Part shown: positions 44,472 to 53,854 of the stretch, piece by piece
Numbering within the stretch: the stretch's first letter is position 1
Layout: each line of letters starts with the position of its first letter
Translations under genes and position numbers: made by a program
NCBI GenBank assembly: GCA_965261725.1
Contig: CBDHDU010000047.1
Location: 62,001 to 126,000, forward strand
DNA: 64,000 nt
DNA from: CANDOC01 sp965261725
GTDB lineage: Bacteria; Pseudomonadota; Gammaproteobacteria; Pseudomonadales; Endozoicomonadaceae
Reading direction: 5' to 3'
The notes under the pieces: model-generated
Told to the model about the DNA's origin: nothing
Database searches by the model: none
The model's input: only the letters and a program-made list of their open reading frames with translations

Positions 44472-46331
44472 GTGTGTCATGAGAACAGAGTCGGTCTGTT
44501 CGTAACTGTAATTGAGATGGAGGAAGGCCCTTCGGTGGTGGCTTCTGGAAGCGACCACCAAACCACTGTGAGCTGCGCTGATTAAGAGTCAGGGTGGTGA
44601 GCGTCACAGAAAAGGCGTAACAAGATTGCGTCAGGTACGAGATCAGGAGATGAACGCAAGTGAACCATTGATGACGTGTCGTAAGCATATACATCGACAT
44701 CAAAAGTGAGGGGCATCACCACCTCATGATAAGTTCAGGGGTTATCCAGTTACCGCCTGAGCGGTGTCCGGCACAAAGATGGCATGAACTGATTTCAGGC
44801 TCTTTTACGGAACATGAGAACCTGTCGCTCTGGTGTTAAGGGAGCCAGCCGAGTTGACGAACAGCAAGGCTCTGAGTACCAATACAGGGCACAGGGGCGG
44901 ATCAGCTCGTAGTAGTGTTGAAGCCTCTGTAATGGCGGTGGAGCGAAGGGGCTGACTTATCCAGTGGATGGAGTAGATCAACCAGTTGTATCTTTGGGAT
45001 GAATCTATGACAGAAGCAAAACCGTTCACAATTTCTAAAAGGCTTGTCTGGCAAGCCTGGCTGAGAGTGAAAGCCAATAAGGGAGCCGCTGGTATTGATG
45101 GTCAGAGCTTGTCTGACTTTGAAATACATCTTGGCGGTAACCTGTACAAACTCTGGAACAGGATGTCATCGGGAAGTTACTTTCCTCCCCCCGTCATGAG
45201 TGTCGACATCGCCAAGAAAGGTGGAGGCACGAGACCGCTGGGGGTACCGACAGTAGCCGACCGTATTGCCCAGACCGTGGTGAAGCTAATAATCGAGCCG
45301 GTAATGGAACGAACGTTTCATGAAAACTCCTATGGCTATAGGCCGAATCGTTCAGCGCATGATGCGTTGGCGCTAGCCCGAAAACGCTGCTGGAGACGAG
45401 ACTGGGTCATTGATCTGGATATCAAAGGATTCTTTGACAATCTTGATCATAAACTCATCATGCGAGCAGTAGAGCACCACATCAAAGAACCTTGGATATT
45501 GTTGTACATCAAACGTTGGCTTGAAGCTCCAGCTGAGGGTGAGCACGAGAGAATAGAGAGAACAAAAGGAACCCCACAAGGGGGCGTTATCAGTCCCTTA
45601 CTGGCAAATCTGTTTATGCATTATGCGTTTGATCACTGGCTTGAGCAAAATATCCGGCACGTCTGGTTTGAGCGATATGCTGATGATGCGCTGATCCACT
45701 GTCGCAGCAAACAGGAGGCGGAATCCATACTGGAAGCAGTAAGAAGTCGTTTACTCGACTGTGGTCTTACACTGCACCCGGAAAAGACGAAGCTGGTTTA
45801 CTGCATGGATGAAGACAGACCGGAAAAGCATGAAAACACCTCTTTTGACTTTCTTGGTTACACCTTCCGTCCAAGGATGGTCCGAAACCGGTATGGGAAG
45901 TTCTTTGTCAGCTTTCTGCCTGCAATAAGCAAAGCCTCGGCCCAGCATATTCGGGATAGGATAAGAGAGTTGGCTATTCCCACCAAACGATCACTGTATT
46001 CTCTTGAAGAGCTTGCAAAGCTGATCAATCCATTCGTTCAGGGCTGGATAAATTACTTTGGGAAATTTTATCCCTCGGCAATGAGAAGAGTCCTGAGCTA
46101 TGTGGAAGCAACACTGGTTCGCTGGGCTATGGGCAAATGCAAGAAATTGAGGGGCCGTAAGAAGCGGGCAGCTTCCTGTTTGGGGCGAATCGCAAAAAGG
46201 GCTCCGTGGTTAATGACACATTGGCGAGCAGGCTGTGTGTCAGCGGTTGGATAAGAAGAGCCGGATGAGGGGAGACTTTCAAGTCCGGTTCTGTGAGCAG
46301 CTGAAGGGGAGGTTCCTTCGGTTGACTCGAC
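44472..46331 (+). mobile_element. Second group II intron nested in the first (inner twintron)
   Basis: 1,860 bp from GTGTGTCATGAG (44472) to CTCGAC (46331, ending AC as group II introns do). Domain V is AGAGCCGGATGAGG to GTCCGGTTCTG (46257-46293), followed by a short domain VI. Removing it joins GGGTGGTG to TGGGAGG, exactly rebuilding the domain V/VI linker of the outer class C intron. Confidence 0.82.
45007..46254 (+). CDS. ltrA: Group II intron reverse transcriptase/maturase (RmInt1-like)
   Basis: About 415 residues. RT motifs include GAAGIDGQS, LWNRMSSGSYFPPPV, GGTRPLGVPTVADRIAQ, SYGYRPNRSAHDAL, DLDIKGFFDNLDH, TPQGGVISPLLANLF and the catalytic YADD in FERYADDALIHC. A maturase domain (GWINYFGKFYPSAM) follows, with no endonuclease domain. 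The sequence style is that of RmInt1/class D-like proteins. The ATG at 45007 is preferred over a TTG at 44986. Confidence 0.93.
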   Translation: MTEAKPFTISKRLVWQAWLRVKANKGAAGIDGQSLSDFEIHLGGNLYKLWNRMSSGSYFPPPVMSVDIAKKGGGTRPLGVPTVADRIAQTVVKLIIEPVMERTFHENSYGYRPNRSAHDALALARKRCWRRDWVIDLDIKGFFDNLDHKLIMRAVEHHIKEPWILLYIKRWLEAPAEGEHERIERTKGTPQGGVISPLLANLFMHYAFDHWLEQNIRHVWFERYADDALIHCRSKQEAESILEAVRSRLLDCGLTLHPEKTKLVYCMDEDRPEKHENTSFDFLGYTFRPRMVRNRYGKFFVSFLPAISKASAQHIRDRIRELAIPTKRSLYSLEELAKLINPFVQGWINYFGKFYPSAMRRVLSYVEATLVRWAMGKCKKLRGRKKRAASCLGRIAKRAPWLMTHWRAGCVSAVG

Positions 46332-46494
46332 TGGGAGGAGCGTAGCTGTGAAGCTACGCCCTATCCCGATTTGGGCATTATGAATTTTTAGCCTTTAACT
46401 TTCCTCTCTTTCACTCCATACAGTCTACTCTTTAGCTTTCAAGCTACCCGTCAGGGTAACCCTCAAAAGATGCATATAATTTATGAGGTTTGAA

Positions 46495-47538
46495 ATGCTA
46501 CGAATGAAGAACAAAACGTTTAGCGTTTTATTATCCCTCCTTCTTGTATTTCCATTTCTAAATGTCCATGCCAAGACAAAAAATGAGCTTGCAGAAGAAT
46601 GGATTCAGCAACTTTACATTCAAGGGATGGCAGGTAGAGCAGTTATTTACAGACTGCGGGCAGAGCTGTGTGCTGCTGATGTTGCTGTTGAAAAGGAAGT
46701 TATTGAGAGAATAGTCAGAGCTGCGGAGTGTGGCGCTCATGCATTAATGGACAATTTTTTTGAAGCTCGGGTGGCCTTGGCGAAGGAGCACTTCGGAAGC
46801 ATAGAGGACTTCTCTAAGCCCTATCTAGATGCACATAAGCATTATGTTGGGGAAACGCATAAATATCGTATTCCTCTTAGGAATGTGGATCAGGAGTTAG
46901 GATTTGCAGAGAATTTAACGCTAAGAGAGTATTTTTTTGGTTATTTACAGCGATATGGAAACTCATCAAGAAGCGTCTATCCTGCTGTTTTAAAAATGGT
47001 TGCTTTATGTGAGGCCTCAGTTTCACAAGCCGAGTATGATGTTGACCAGGAAGAGAAACTAACTATTGAATTGATCAGGTATGAAGAACTACTTAAGTTG
47101 AAACAAATTCTGTTAAAAGAAGCAGTGCCACAAGTATTTGAGCAGTCAAAAACACCAGAAGTTTGTTTGGCTGCAGGGGCAATAACTAAGTTAAATTCAT
47201 TTGTACGTCACCCAATAACTGTTGAATTTGTTTTAAAGATTGATGATTCTGAATTCACTGCAGCTATGGATTGCTGGAAAGATCATCAACAGTGGCCTCA
47301 GGGAGGGCCATGCTCAACGCTCATAGGCATGAGAGAAAAAGTAAACCAACTTATATCAATTCTGGATAAAGAAGAGTTTAAATTTGAACAAATTATCCCG
47401 GCAGGAGGTGGCAGGTTTTCATCTGCCAAGTGGGCAGAAATGGATTCAGTGGAGGAGCTTAATCGATACCAGAAGAGTTTTTCTGAATATCTAAAAGAAT
47501 CACGCAAGAAATATGCTCCTAAGCCCTCGGAGCAATAG
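46495..47538 (+). CDS. Hypothetical secreted protein
   Basis: About 347 residues with a signal peptide (KTFSVLLSLLLVFPFLNVHA) and a mostly helical, charged mature part. Paired Cys (LCAADV, AECGAH, CEASV, EVCLAAG, CWKDH, PCSTLIG) suggest disulfides. No family recognised. The ATG at 46495 has GAGG six bases upstream and is chosen over 46483. It lies directly downstream of the twintron with lower GC than its neighbours. Confidence 0.6.
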   Translation: MLRMKNKTFSVLLSLLLVFPFLNVHAKTKNELAEEWIQQLYIQGMAGRAVIYRLRAELCAADVAVEKEVIERIVRAAECGAHALMDNFFEARVALAKEHFGSIEDFSKPYLDAHKHYVGETHKYRIPLRNVDQELGFAENLTLREYFFGYLQRYGNSSRSVYPAVLKMVALCEASVSQAEYDVDQEEKLTIELIRYEELLKLKQILLKEAVPQVFEQSKTPEVCLAAGAITKLNSFVRHPITVEFVLKIDDSEFTAAMDCWKDHQQWPQGGPCSTLIGMREKVNQLISILDKEEFKFEQIIPAGGGRFSSAKWAEMDSVEELNRYQKSFSEYLKESRKKYAPKPSEQ

Positions 47539-47635
47539 CGGATTTATCAATCTAGCTGGAGAGTAGAAGCTACTTTGCCATCGCCCCTCACCCGCGTATA
47601 GTGGAAAATACGCATAAGCCAATGAGGGACTTGCG

Positions 47636-47983
47636 ATGAGCGAAATGGACGAGCTCTACCTTTGTTTGCTGTACCTGAGAAGTACCTGCGAACGTCTGGC
47701 GGCAACACTGGTTTGCTACCTTGCCGCCAGACCCAATGAGGAGGGCGATTCGACAATCCTTGTCCCGGTTATGGTATCACTGCAATCAAAACAGGAAAAA
47801 ATAGCCCACCGGCTCGATACCTGCTTTCCCGATTATATGGAAGAAAAGCGCTGGCATGAAGCGGATGTCATGACTGCCCAGTTGCTTAATTTGAGTGATG
47901 AATCCCGCAGCGAACTCCAGCAATTGTGTATGACTGAAATGCAGACTTTGCAGGCGGTCGGTTCACTTTTCCCGGAACGATAA
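47636..47983 (+). CDS. Hypothetical small helical protein
   Basis: 115 residues, no signal or membrane segment, mainly helical with MDELYLCLLYLRSTCERLAATLVCYLAAR at the start. GAGGG lies seven bases before the ATG, which supports translation. Family not recognised. Alone between the secreted protein and the transporter region. Confidence 0.55.
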   Translation: MSEMDELYLCLLYLRSTCERLAATLVCYLAARPNEEGDSTILVPVMVSLQSKQEKIAHRLDTCFPDYMEEKRWHEADVMTAQLLNLSDESRSELQQLCMTEMQTLQAVGSLFPER

Positions 47984-48194
47984 TTGTTGATAACCCTGCA
48001 CCTGATAATACTGCGTACTTCTGCCTGAATTACCTGCCCTGATACGTTGCTCACGTTTTGTATAGTGGGCAGCTTTTATGCTTATTGTGAATACCCATAT
48101 ATTATCAAGTATTATTGTTTTGTTTCTACGTAACAAACTGTGGCTATTATTTCGCCTGCTTCTATAGCCCTTGTAAATACTGGCTTTTAATGAC

Positions 48195-48268
48195 TTATCC
48201 ACATCTAGTTAACAGTCTTATTCAGGGTTTCTGTGAACAACTTATCAACAGTTTTACGGTGTGGATAA
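48195..48268. other. Cluster of DnaA boxes upstream of dcuB
   Basis: Perfect TTATCCACA at 48195-48203, TTATCAACA (one mismatch) at 48242-48250, and the perfect inverse TGTGGATAA at 48260-48268, within 74 bp of an AT-rich 400-bp intergenic stretch. dnaA is not adjacent, so a chromosomal origin is not implied; a DnaA-binding regulatory or titration site is possible. Confidence 0.55.
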
Positions 48269-48412
48269 AGGTAAAAAAGTATCCACTTTTGACTGCTATT
48301 GCGTCCTTCAGCCCCTTTGCTTCCCGCAGAGCCTGAATTCCTTTCATATACTTGTTCCCTGTTCGATCCGTTTCCCCGTGCCTGCGGAAGTACGTTGCAG
48401 AGTTGAGGTAGT

Positions 48413-49741
48413 ATGTTCTGGCTGCAGTTTCTGGTTGTGATTACGTGCATTTTGGTAGGTGCCAGAGTTGGTGGTATCGGACTGGGGGCTATGGGTGGGC
48501 TAGGCCTTGCTATTCTGACCTTTGGCTTTGGGCTGGAGCCTACTTCCCCCCCCATTAACGTCATGCTGATGATGATGTCTGTGGTGGCCGCTGCGTCGTC
48601 ATTGCAGGCTGCCGGGGGGCTGGATTATCTGGTGGGTGTGGCAGAACGAATATTACGCCGTAATCCTGACAAAATAACCTTTCTCGGACCTTTGGTTACT
48701 TACACCTTTACCTTTTTTGCCGGAACCGGACATGTGGCTTATTCCGTATTGCCGGTGATTGCGGAAGTGGCCAGAAAAACCGGTGTGCGCCCTGAGCGCC
48801 CTTTAAGTATTGCAGTGATTGCTTCCCAGCAGGCGATAGCTGCCTGTCCGATCTCGGCAGCCACTGTTGCACTGGTAGCGTTACTTGCTCCGACTGGGTA
48901 TGAATTGCTGGATATTTTGATGGTCACATTACCGGCAACCCTTGCGGCAGTCATGATTGCTGCTTTCTTCGCCAATCGTCAGGGCATTGATCTGGATAAA
49001 GACCCAGAGTACCAACGCCGCATGCAGGATCCGGTATTTCGGAAACGTATTGAACATGGTGTGGATAAAACAGTAACCGAAACACGTGCGGGAGCCAGGT
49101 TATCTGTTGTCATATTTTTGCTGGGTGCTGTCGGGGTGGTGTTGTTTGGTTCATTCCCGGAGTTGCGCCCCGCATATCAGACAGCTGATGGCACGGTGCG
49201 ACTGGTTGGTATGGCTCATACTATTGAAATTGTCATGTTGAGTGTTTCCGCAGCAATATTCCTGCTCTGTAAGGCCAAAGCCAGCGATGTGGCGCTGGGC
49301 AGTGTGTTTATGTCAGGCTCGCAGGCGGTCATTGCAATCTTCGGTATCGCCTGGATGGGTGACTCATTCTTCAACGGTCATATGGAAGTTTTCAGTACCT
49401 CGATTGAAAGTCTGGTGCAGGCGGCTCCCTGGACATTTGCCTTGGCTTTGTTTGTTTTATCTATCATGGTCAACAGTCAGGCTGCCACTGTAACCGCGTT
49501 GATTCCCCTGGGTATTGCTTTGGGGATTCCCGGTTATATGTTGATTGCCATGTTTCCGGCCGTTAATGGCTACTTTTTTGTGCCCAACTATCCGCCGATT
49601 ATTGCAGCCATTGGTTTTGATATAACCGGCTCAACAAAAATCGGACGGTTTGTATTTAATCACAGCTTTATGCTGCCGGGAGTAATAGCAACTGTTCTCG
49701 GTGTGTCATTCGGATTTGTGTTTTCAAGTATTCTTTTCTAG
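48413..49741 (+). CDS. dcuB: Anaerobic C4-dicarboxylate transporter (DcuA/DcuB family)
   Basis: 442-residue inner-membrane protein with about 11-12 membrane segments. It exchanges fumarate, succinate, malate or aspartate during anaerobic respiration. Family blocks present: GARVGGIGLGAMGGLG, AAGGLDYLV, RRNPDKITFLGP, FAGTGHVAYSVLPVI, VNSQAAT, and FVFNHSFMLPG. Length and RPERP/GTGHV place it nearer DcuB than DcuA. It could supply fumarate respiration alongside the TMAO pathway nearby. Confidence 0.88.
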   Translation: MFWLQFLVVITCILVGARVGGIGLGAMGGLGLAILTFGFGLEPTSPPINVMLMMMSVVAAASSLQAAGGLDYLVGVAERILRRNPDKITFLGPLVTYTFTFFAGTGHVAYSVLPVIAEVARKTGVRPERPLSIAVIASQQAIAACPISAATVALVALLAPTGYELLDILMVTLPATLAAVMIAAFFANRQGIDLDKDPEYQRRMQDPVFRKRIEHGVDKTVTETRAGARLSVVIFLLGAVGVVLFGSFPELRPAYQTADGTVRLVGMAHTIEIVMLSVSAAIFLLCKAKASDVALGSVFMSGSQAVIAIFGIAWMGDSFFNGHMEVFSTSIESLVQAAPWTFALALFVLSIMVNSQAATVTALIPLGIALGIPGYMLIAMFPAVNGYFFVPNYPPIIAAIGFDITGSTKIGRFVFNHSFMLPGVIATVLGVSFGFVFSSILF

Positions 49742-49744
49742 AAA

Positions 49745-49780
49745 GCTGTCGGATTCACCAGAACCCGACAGCGGGTTCTG
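49745..49780. terminator. Overlapping hairpins between convergent dcuB and acs
   Basis: GCTGTCGG (49745-49752) can pair with CCGACAGC (49765-49772). Alternatively CAGAACCC (49759-49766) pairs with GGGTTCTG (49773-49780). The two mutually exclusive stems lie in the 41-base convergent gap and probably end transcription on both sides. Confidence 0.6.
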
Positions 49781-49782
49781 AA

Positions 49783-51738
49783 TTATGCTGCGCTTATATC
49801 GCTGTGGCTGCTGATAAGAGCCTGAACAACTGTCGGGTCGGCGAGTGTGGATGTATCGCCGAGGTGTTCATATTCTCCGACCGCAATTTTTCGCAGAATG
49901 CGGCGCATGATTTTTCCTGATCTTGTTTTAGGCAGGCTGGGCGCATGCTGAATAATATCAGGCATGGCAATTGCCCCGATTTCATTGCGAACCCAGTCTT
50001 TTAATTGCTGTTCCAGTGCATTGTCATATACAGCTTCCTGCATCAGGCTGATATAGGCGTAGATTCCCTGACCTTTAATGTGATGTGGATAACCAACCAC
50101 GGCGGCTTCAGCTACGGCAGGATGAGAAACAAGAGCACTCTCTATTTCCGCAGTGCCCATCCGGTGACCGGAAACATTTAATACATCATCAACACGTCCG
50201 GTGATCCAGTAATAGCCATCTTCATCCCGACGGGCACCATCGCCGGTGGAGTACATGCCTTTGAACGTAGAGAAATAAGTTTGCATAAAACGATCATGGT
50301 CGCCGTATATCGTGCGGGCCTGTCCCGGCCAGCTATCTAACAGCACCAGATTGCCAGAGGTTTCGCCGGACTTGATATTACCTTCGTTATCCACAATCGC
50401 AGGTTTAACACCAAATAACGGACGGGTAGCTGAACCCGGTTTTAATGTTGTTGCACCCGGTAGCGGCGCAATCAATGCTGCGCCGGTTTCTGTCTGCCAC
50501 CAGGTATCAATAACCGGGCAGCGGTCATTGCCAATGGTTTGACGATACCAGACCCAGGCCTCCGGATTGATCGGTTCGCCGACAGTACCCAGTAAACGCA
50601 GGCTGCTGCGATCGGTATCTTCAATAGCCGCATCCCCTTTAGCCATCAGCGCCCGAATCGCTGTCGGGGCGGTGTAGAGAATGTTGACCCGGTACTTATC
50701 AATAATCAGGCTCATGCGATTGGTGTTCGGGTAGTTCGGTACTCCTTCATGCATGACCATGGAGGCTCCATTGCTTAATGGTCCGTATACCATATAAGTA
50801 TGCCCGGTAATCCAGCCGACATCAGCGCAACACCAGAAGGTTTCCCCTTCACGATAATCAAAAATATATTTGAATGTTGTGGTGGCGTAGGTCAGATAAC
50901 CGCCTGTCGTATGTAATAAACCTTTTGGTTTACCGGTTGAGCCCGAGGTGTACAAAATAAATAAGGGGGCTTCAGCATTCATTTCTGTGTGTGGGCAGTC
51001 TGGAGATGCATGCTCCATACTTTGTTGCCAGTCGACATCTCTGGTTTCATCCCAGTCTGCTGGTGTGGCCGTATGCTTTAGTACTACAACATGACTGACC
51101 GTTGTGACCTCGGTATGTGCAAGCGCTTTATCCACATTACTTTTCAGGGGGATATGCTTGCCACCCCGGATGCCTTCATTGGCAGTAATAACAACTTTGG
51201 CACCGCTGTCGGTAATTCGCCCGGCGAGTGCTTCGGGTGAGAACCCGCCAAAAACAACTGAGTGTATTGCACCAATGCGGGTACAGGCCTGCATGGCAAC
51301 GGCTGCTTCAATGACCATTGGCATGTAGATAGCGACAACATCACCCTGTTGAATACCCAGTGATTTGAGCACATTGGCAAAGCGACAGACCTGCTCATGT
51401 AATTCCCGGTAGGTGACCTGTCGTTCCTTTCCGGGTTCATCACCTTCCCAGTAGATGGCGACCTGCTCACCCCGTTGTTCGAGGTGACGGTCAAGACAGT
51501 TCCAGCTGATGTTGGTAGTGCCGTCTTCAAACCATTTAATCGCTACATTGTTATAGTCATAAGCGGTGTTTTTAACCTGAGTAAAAGGTTTGAACCAGTC
51601 AATGCACTGAGCCTGTTCACGCCAGAACCCTTCCGGGTCATCCATTGATTGCTGATACATGGCCTGATAGGTCTTTGCATTTACCCTGGCATTGGCTGCC
51701 AGAGCAGGATCAACAGGATAACTCTGATAGTCGGGCAT
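49783..51738 (-). CDS. acs: Acetyl-CoA synthetase
   Basis: 651-residue AMP-forming acetate:CoA ligase, the same length as the E. coli enzyme. ATP-binding loop YTSGSTGKPKG, WWQTETG, the STGDGARRDEDGYYWITGR hinge region and the acetylation-site motif PKTRSGKIMRR are all present. It scavenges acetate into acetyl-CoA. The ATG at 51738 is preceded by GGGGAG five bases upstream; the longer frame to 51774 is rejected. Confidence 0.97.
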   Translation of the reverse strand: MPDYQSYPVDPALAANARVNAKTYQAMYQQSMDDPEGFWREQAQCIDWFKPFTQVKNTAYDYNNVAIKWFEDGTTNISWNCLDRHLEQRGEQVAIYWEGDEPGKERQVTYRELHEQVCRFANVLKSLGIQQGDVVAIYMPMVIEAAVAMQACTRIGAIHSVVFGGFSPEALAGRITDSGAKVVITANEGIRGGKHIPLKSNVDKALAHTEVTTVSHVVVLKHTATPADWDETRDVDWQQSMEHASPDCPHTEMNAEAPLFILYTSGSTGKPKGLLHTTGGYLTYATTTFKYIFDYREGETFWCCADVGWITGHTYMVYGPLSNGASMVMHEGVPNYPNTNRMSLIIDKYRVNILYTAPTAIRALMAKGDAAIEDTDRSSLRLLGTVGEPINPEAWVWYRQTIGNDRCPVIDTWWQTETGAALIAPLPGATTLKPGSATRPLFGVKPAIVDNEGNIKSGETSGNLVLLDSWPGQARTIYGDHDRFMQTYFSTFKGMYSTGDGARRDEDGYYWITGRVDDVLNVSGHRMGTAEIESALVSHPAVAEAAVVGYPHHIKGQGIYAYISLMQEAVYDNALEQQLKDWVRNEIGAIAMPDIIQHAPSLPKTRSGKIMRRILRKIAVGEYEHLGDTSTLADPTVVQALISSHSDISAA

Positions 51739-51853
51739 ACAGACTCCCCGTGAGATTGGTTTATTGCGCGGCAAGTATAGATGCTCAGCTACTCTTTAAT
51801 TCCGCTATTTTTGATAGTGCATCAATTCCCTGTGAGCTCTTATCCTTTGATTT

Positions 51854-52570
51854 ATGAAATTAGAATCATTTATTAAGCAGTGTAAACTGAATCCTCAAAC
51901 GCCAACGCAGGATTTACTCACTTTGAATAAATCGCTGGTGAGAGCACTTTTGGCAACCAGGCGGCAAACTCAATTTTCAGAAGATTGCTGGATAGGCTGC
52001 CTGGTCTGGAAAGGTAATCGAGTCAAGCTAGAAAATCTTTCAACGGAGAAACTTCAGGCGTATGAGAGCAATAGCATTTTTTTTCATAGCGAAAAAAGAA
52101 GGTTTAAAAGGGAAGGTAGGTATTTAGGGCATTTTCGCTCTAAACCAGTTATCAGCGAGGACTGGAGTCAGTCGGTAGGTATTTCTCTTCATGAAGTTGG
52201 TCGCATAATAAAACAACACAGTTGGCTGGAGTCGCCGGTATCACTTGATTTTACGTTGTCTGGAGGAAAGTTATATCTCATCGTGTTGCGAGATAAAACA
52301 TTACGGTGGGGTTATGTCAGCACTGAACCAAGGAAAAGGGGATTACCTGCGTTCGAATCAGATTCGACTCAAATGATGAGTTTACTCGAGCAGAAAGGCG
52401 CGTTAGATGATCAGGATATGATAGATGCTGCACAAGCATTTTTTAATTTAAAAATGCACCGTGAACTTTCCGAAATACTTTATTACGAATATTTTGGCTG
52501 TTCTGTGCCAGAGGATAAAAAAAGCTCTGATAGTCTGGATTTGGTGTTACTGTCGCCTCATGTCTATTAG
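51854..52570 (+). CDS. Hypothetical protein
   Basis: 238 residues, no signal peptide or membrane segment; mixed composition with FKREGRYLGHFRSKPV and LDFTLSGGKLYLIVLRDKTLRWGYV. Function and family not recognised. Divergent from acs, followed by an acyl-CoA dehydrogenase. The ribosome site is weak. Confidence 0.55.
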   Translation: MKLESFIKQCKLNPQTPTQDLLTLNKSLVRALLATRRQTQFSEDCWIGCLVWKGNRVKLENLSTEKLQAYESNSIFFHSEKRRFKREGRYLGHFRSKPVISEDWSQSVGISLHEVGRIIKQHSWLESPVSLDFTLSGGKLYLIVLRDKTLRWGYVSTEPRKRGLPAFESDSTQMMSLLEQKGALDDQDMIDAAQAFFNLKMHRELSEILYYEYFGCSVPEDKKSSDSLDLVLLSPHVY

Positions 52571-52651
52571 CTTGATACTTGTGGTTAATGGTCTGCTATA
52601 GCGATCTGAATAGAATATTTGAGTCTAATAATAACAAGGTGCAGGTCAATT

Positions 52652-53794
52652 ATGAGTACTCTCAGCTACTTTGACGACACTCATCGGTTACTGCGTGATT
52701 CTGTTCGCCGCTTCGTAGAACGTGAAATTATTCCCCATATTGATGACTGGGAAGAAGCCGGGTTATTCCCCCGTGAGCTTTATACCAAAGCCGGTGAAGC
52801 CGGATTGCTGGGCGTCGGTTATCCGGAAGCACAGGGTGGCAGTGAAGGTGATCTGTTCCAGTGGGTAGTTTTCTGTGAAGAAATGATGCGCTCAGGCTCC
52901 GGTGGTCTGATGGCTGGATTGGGTTCATTTGATATTGCTCTGCCCCCGATTGTGAAATTTGGCAGTGATGAGCTGAAGCAACGAGTTGTGCCGCCTGTTT
53001 TGCGGGGAGAAAAGATTGCCGCATTGGGGATTACAGAACCGAATACCGGTTCTGATGTTGCAGGTATACAAACCAAAGCTGCTCGGGAAGGGGACTTCTA
53101 TCGTGTTAACGGAGCCAAAACCTTTATTACCAGCGGCACTCGTGCAGACTTTTATACGGTCGCCGTAAGAACCGGCAATGAAGGTTATGGCGGTATCAGC
53201 TTGTTAATGATTGAAAAGGATACACCCGGTTTTTCCGTTGCCAAAAAGCTGAAAAAAATGGGTTGGTGGTGTTCCGATACTGCTGAACTGTTTTTCGAAG
53301 ATTGTATGGTTCCGGCAGAGAATCTGATTGGTCAGGAAAATAATGGCTTTGCAGCCATTATGAGTAACTTTCAGAAAGAACGGCTGATGCTTGCTTTGAT
53401 GGCAAACGGTACATCTCAGCTGGCACTGGACAGCTGTCTTGAATATGTAAGAGAGCGAAAAGCATTTGGAAAACCTTTGTCAGGTTTTCAGGTTACACGA
53501 CACAGGCTGGGAGATATGGCTACCAGACTGGAAGCGTCTAAAGAGTTTACCTATCGAGTCGCAGCGAAAATGGATAATGGTGAATCGGTAATTAAAGAAG
53601 TATCCATGGCCAAAAACTTTGCCACAGATTGCAGCGATATGATCACGCATCAGGCCATACAGCTGTTTGGCGGGATGGGTTATATGCGTGGGTGTCCGGT
53701 TGAGAGGTTGTATCGTGATAACCGGATTCTGTCGATCGGTGGTGGTACGCGAGAGATTATGAATGAGATTATCACCAAACAAATAGGTTTATAA
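52652..53794 (+). CDS. Acyl-CoA dehydrogenase
   Basis: 380-residue FAD-dependent dehydrogenase catalysing alpha-beta desaturation of acyl-CoA. N-terminal helices, ALGITEPNTGSDVAGIQT, TFITSGTRADFY and the C-terminal LFGGMGYMRGCPVERLYRDNRI are typical. The usual catalytic Glu of the YEGT position is replaced (SIGGGTREI), while NFQKERLM retains the Glu used instead by long-chain/isovaleryl-type enzymes, suggesting that subgroup. The ATG at 52652 is chosen; the frame before it starts only at TTG. Convergent with torD. Confidence 0.92.
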   Translation: MSTLSYFDDTHRLLRDSVRRFVEREIIPHIDDWEEAGLFPRELYTKAGEAGLLGVGYPEAQGGSEGDLFQWVVFCEEMMRSGSGGLMAGLGSFDIALPPIVKFGSDELKQRVVPPVLRGEKIAALGITEPNTGSDVAGIQTKAAREGDFYRVNGAKTFITSGTRADFYTVAVRTGNEGYGGISLLMIEKDTPGFSVAKKLKKMGWWCSDTAELFFEDCMVPAENLIGQENNGFAAIMSNFQKERLMLALMANGTSQLALDSCLEYVRERKAFGKPLSGFQVTRHRLGDMATRLEASKEFTYRVAAKMDNGESVIKEVSMAKNFATDCSDMITHQAIQLFGGMGYMRGCPVERLYRDNRILSIGGGTREIMNEIITKQIGL

Positions 53795-53811
53795 AGCTGG
53801 CGATCAATAGT

Positions 53812-53843
53812 GACAGGTACTGAGAATAATCTTAGTACCTGTC
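53812..53843. terminator. Hairpin between convergent acyl-CoA dehydrogenase and torD
   Basis: A perfect 10-bp stem GACAGGTACT / AGTACCTGTC with a 12-base loop in the 60-bp convergent gap. No strong T-run, but the position and perfection suggest a bidirectional end. Confidence 0.55.
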
Positions 53844-53854
53844 TGTCCGCTATA

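Larger units (their letters stand above)
42652..46370 (+). mobile_element. Class C group II intron (outer intron of a twintron)
   Basis: The 5' end is GTGTGCC at 42652. The 3' end CTATCCCGAT at 46370 has the class C domain VI signature: stem GCGTAGCT/AGCTACGC with the bulged A in CCTATCCC. Domain V is CGCCCAGTACGGATCCGCAT onward (44440-44471). The outer intron is 1,859 nt without the inner one, which interrupts it between domains V and VI. It sits directly after a terminator, as class C introns do. Confidence 0.82.

Noticed and set aside
43105..46254. Reverse transcriptases as part of a diversity-generating retroelement acting on the finger repeats
   Set aside because: Both RTs carry maturase domains and sit in group II introns with clear domain V. 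No template repeat or accessory gene is seen, and the codon changes in the fingers are not of the adenine-to-any type.
48195..48268. Chromosomal replication origin
   Set aside because: Only three boxes, and no dnaA, dnaN, gidA or parAB nearby; a smaller DnaA-binding site is more likely.
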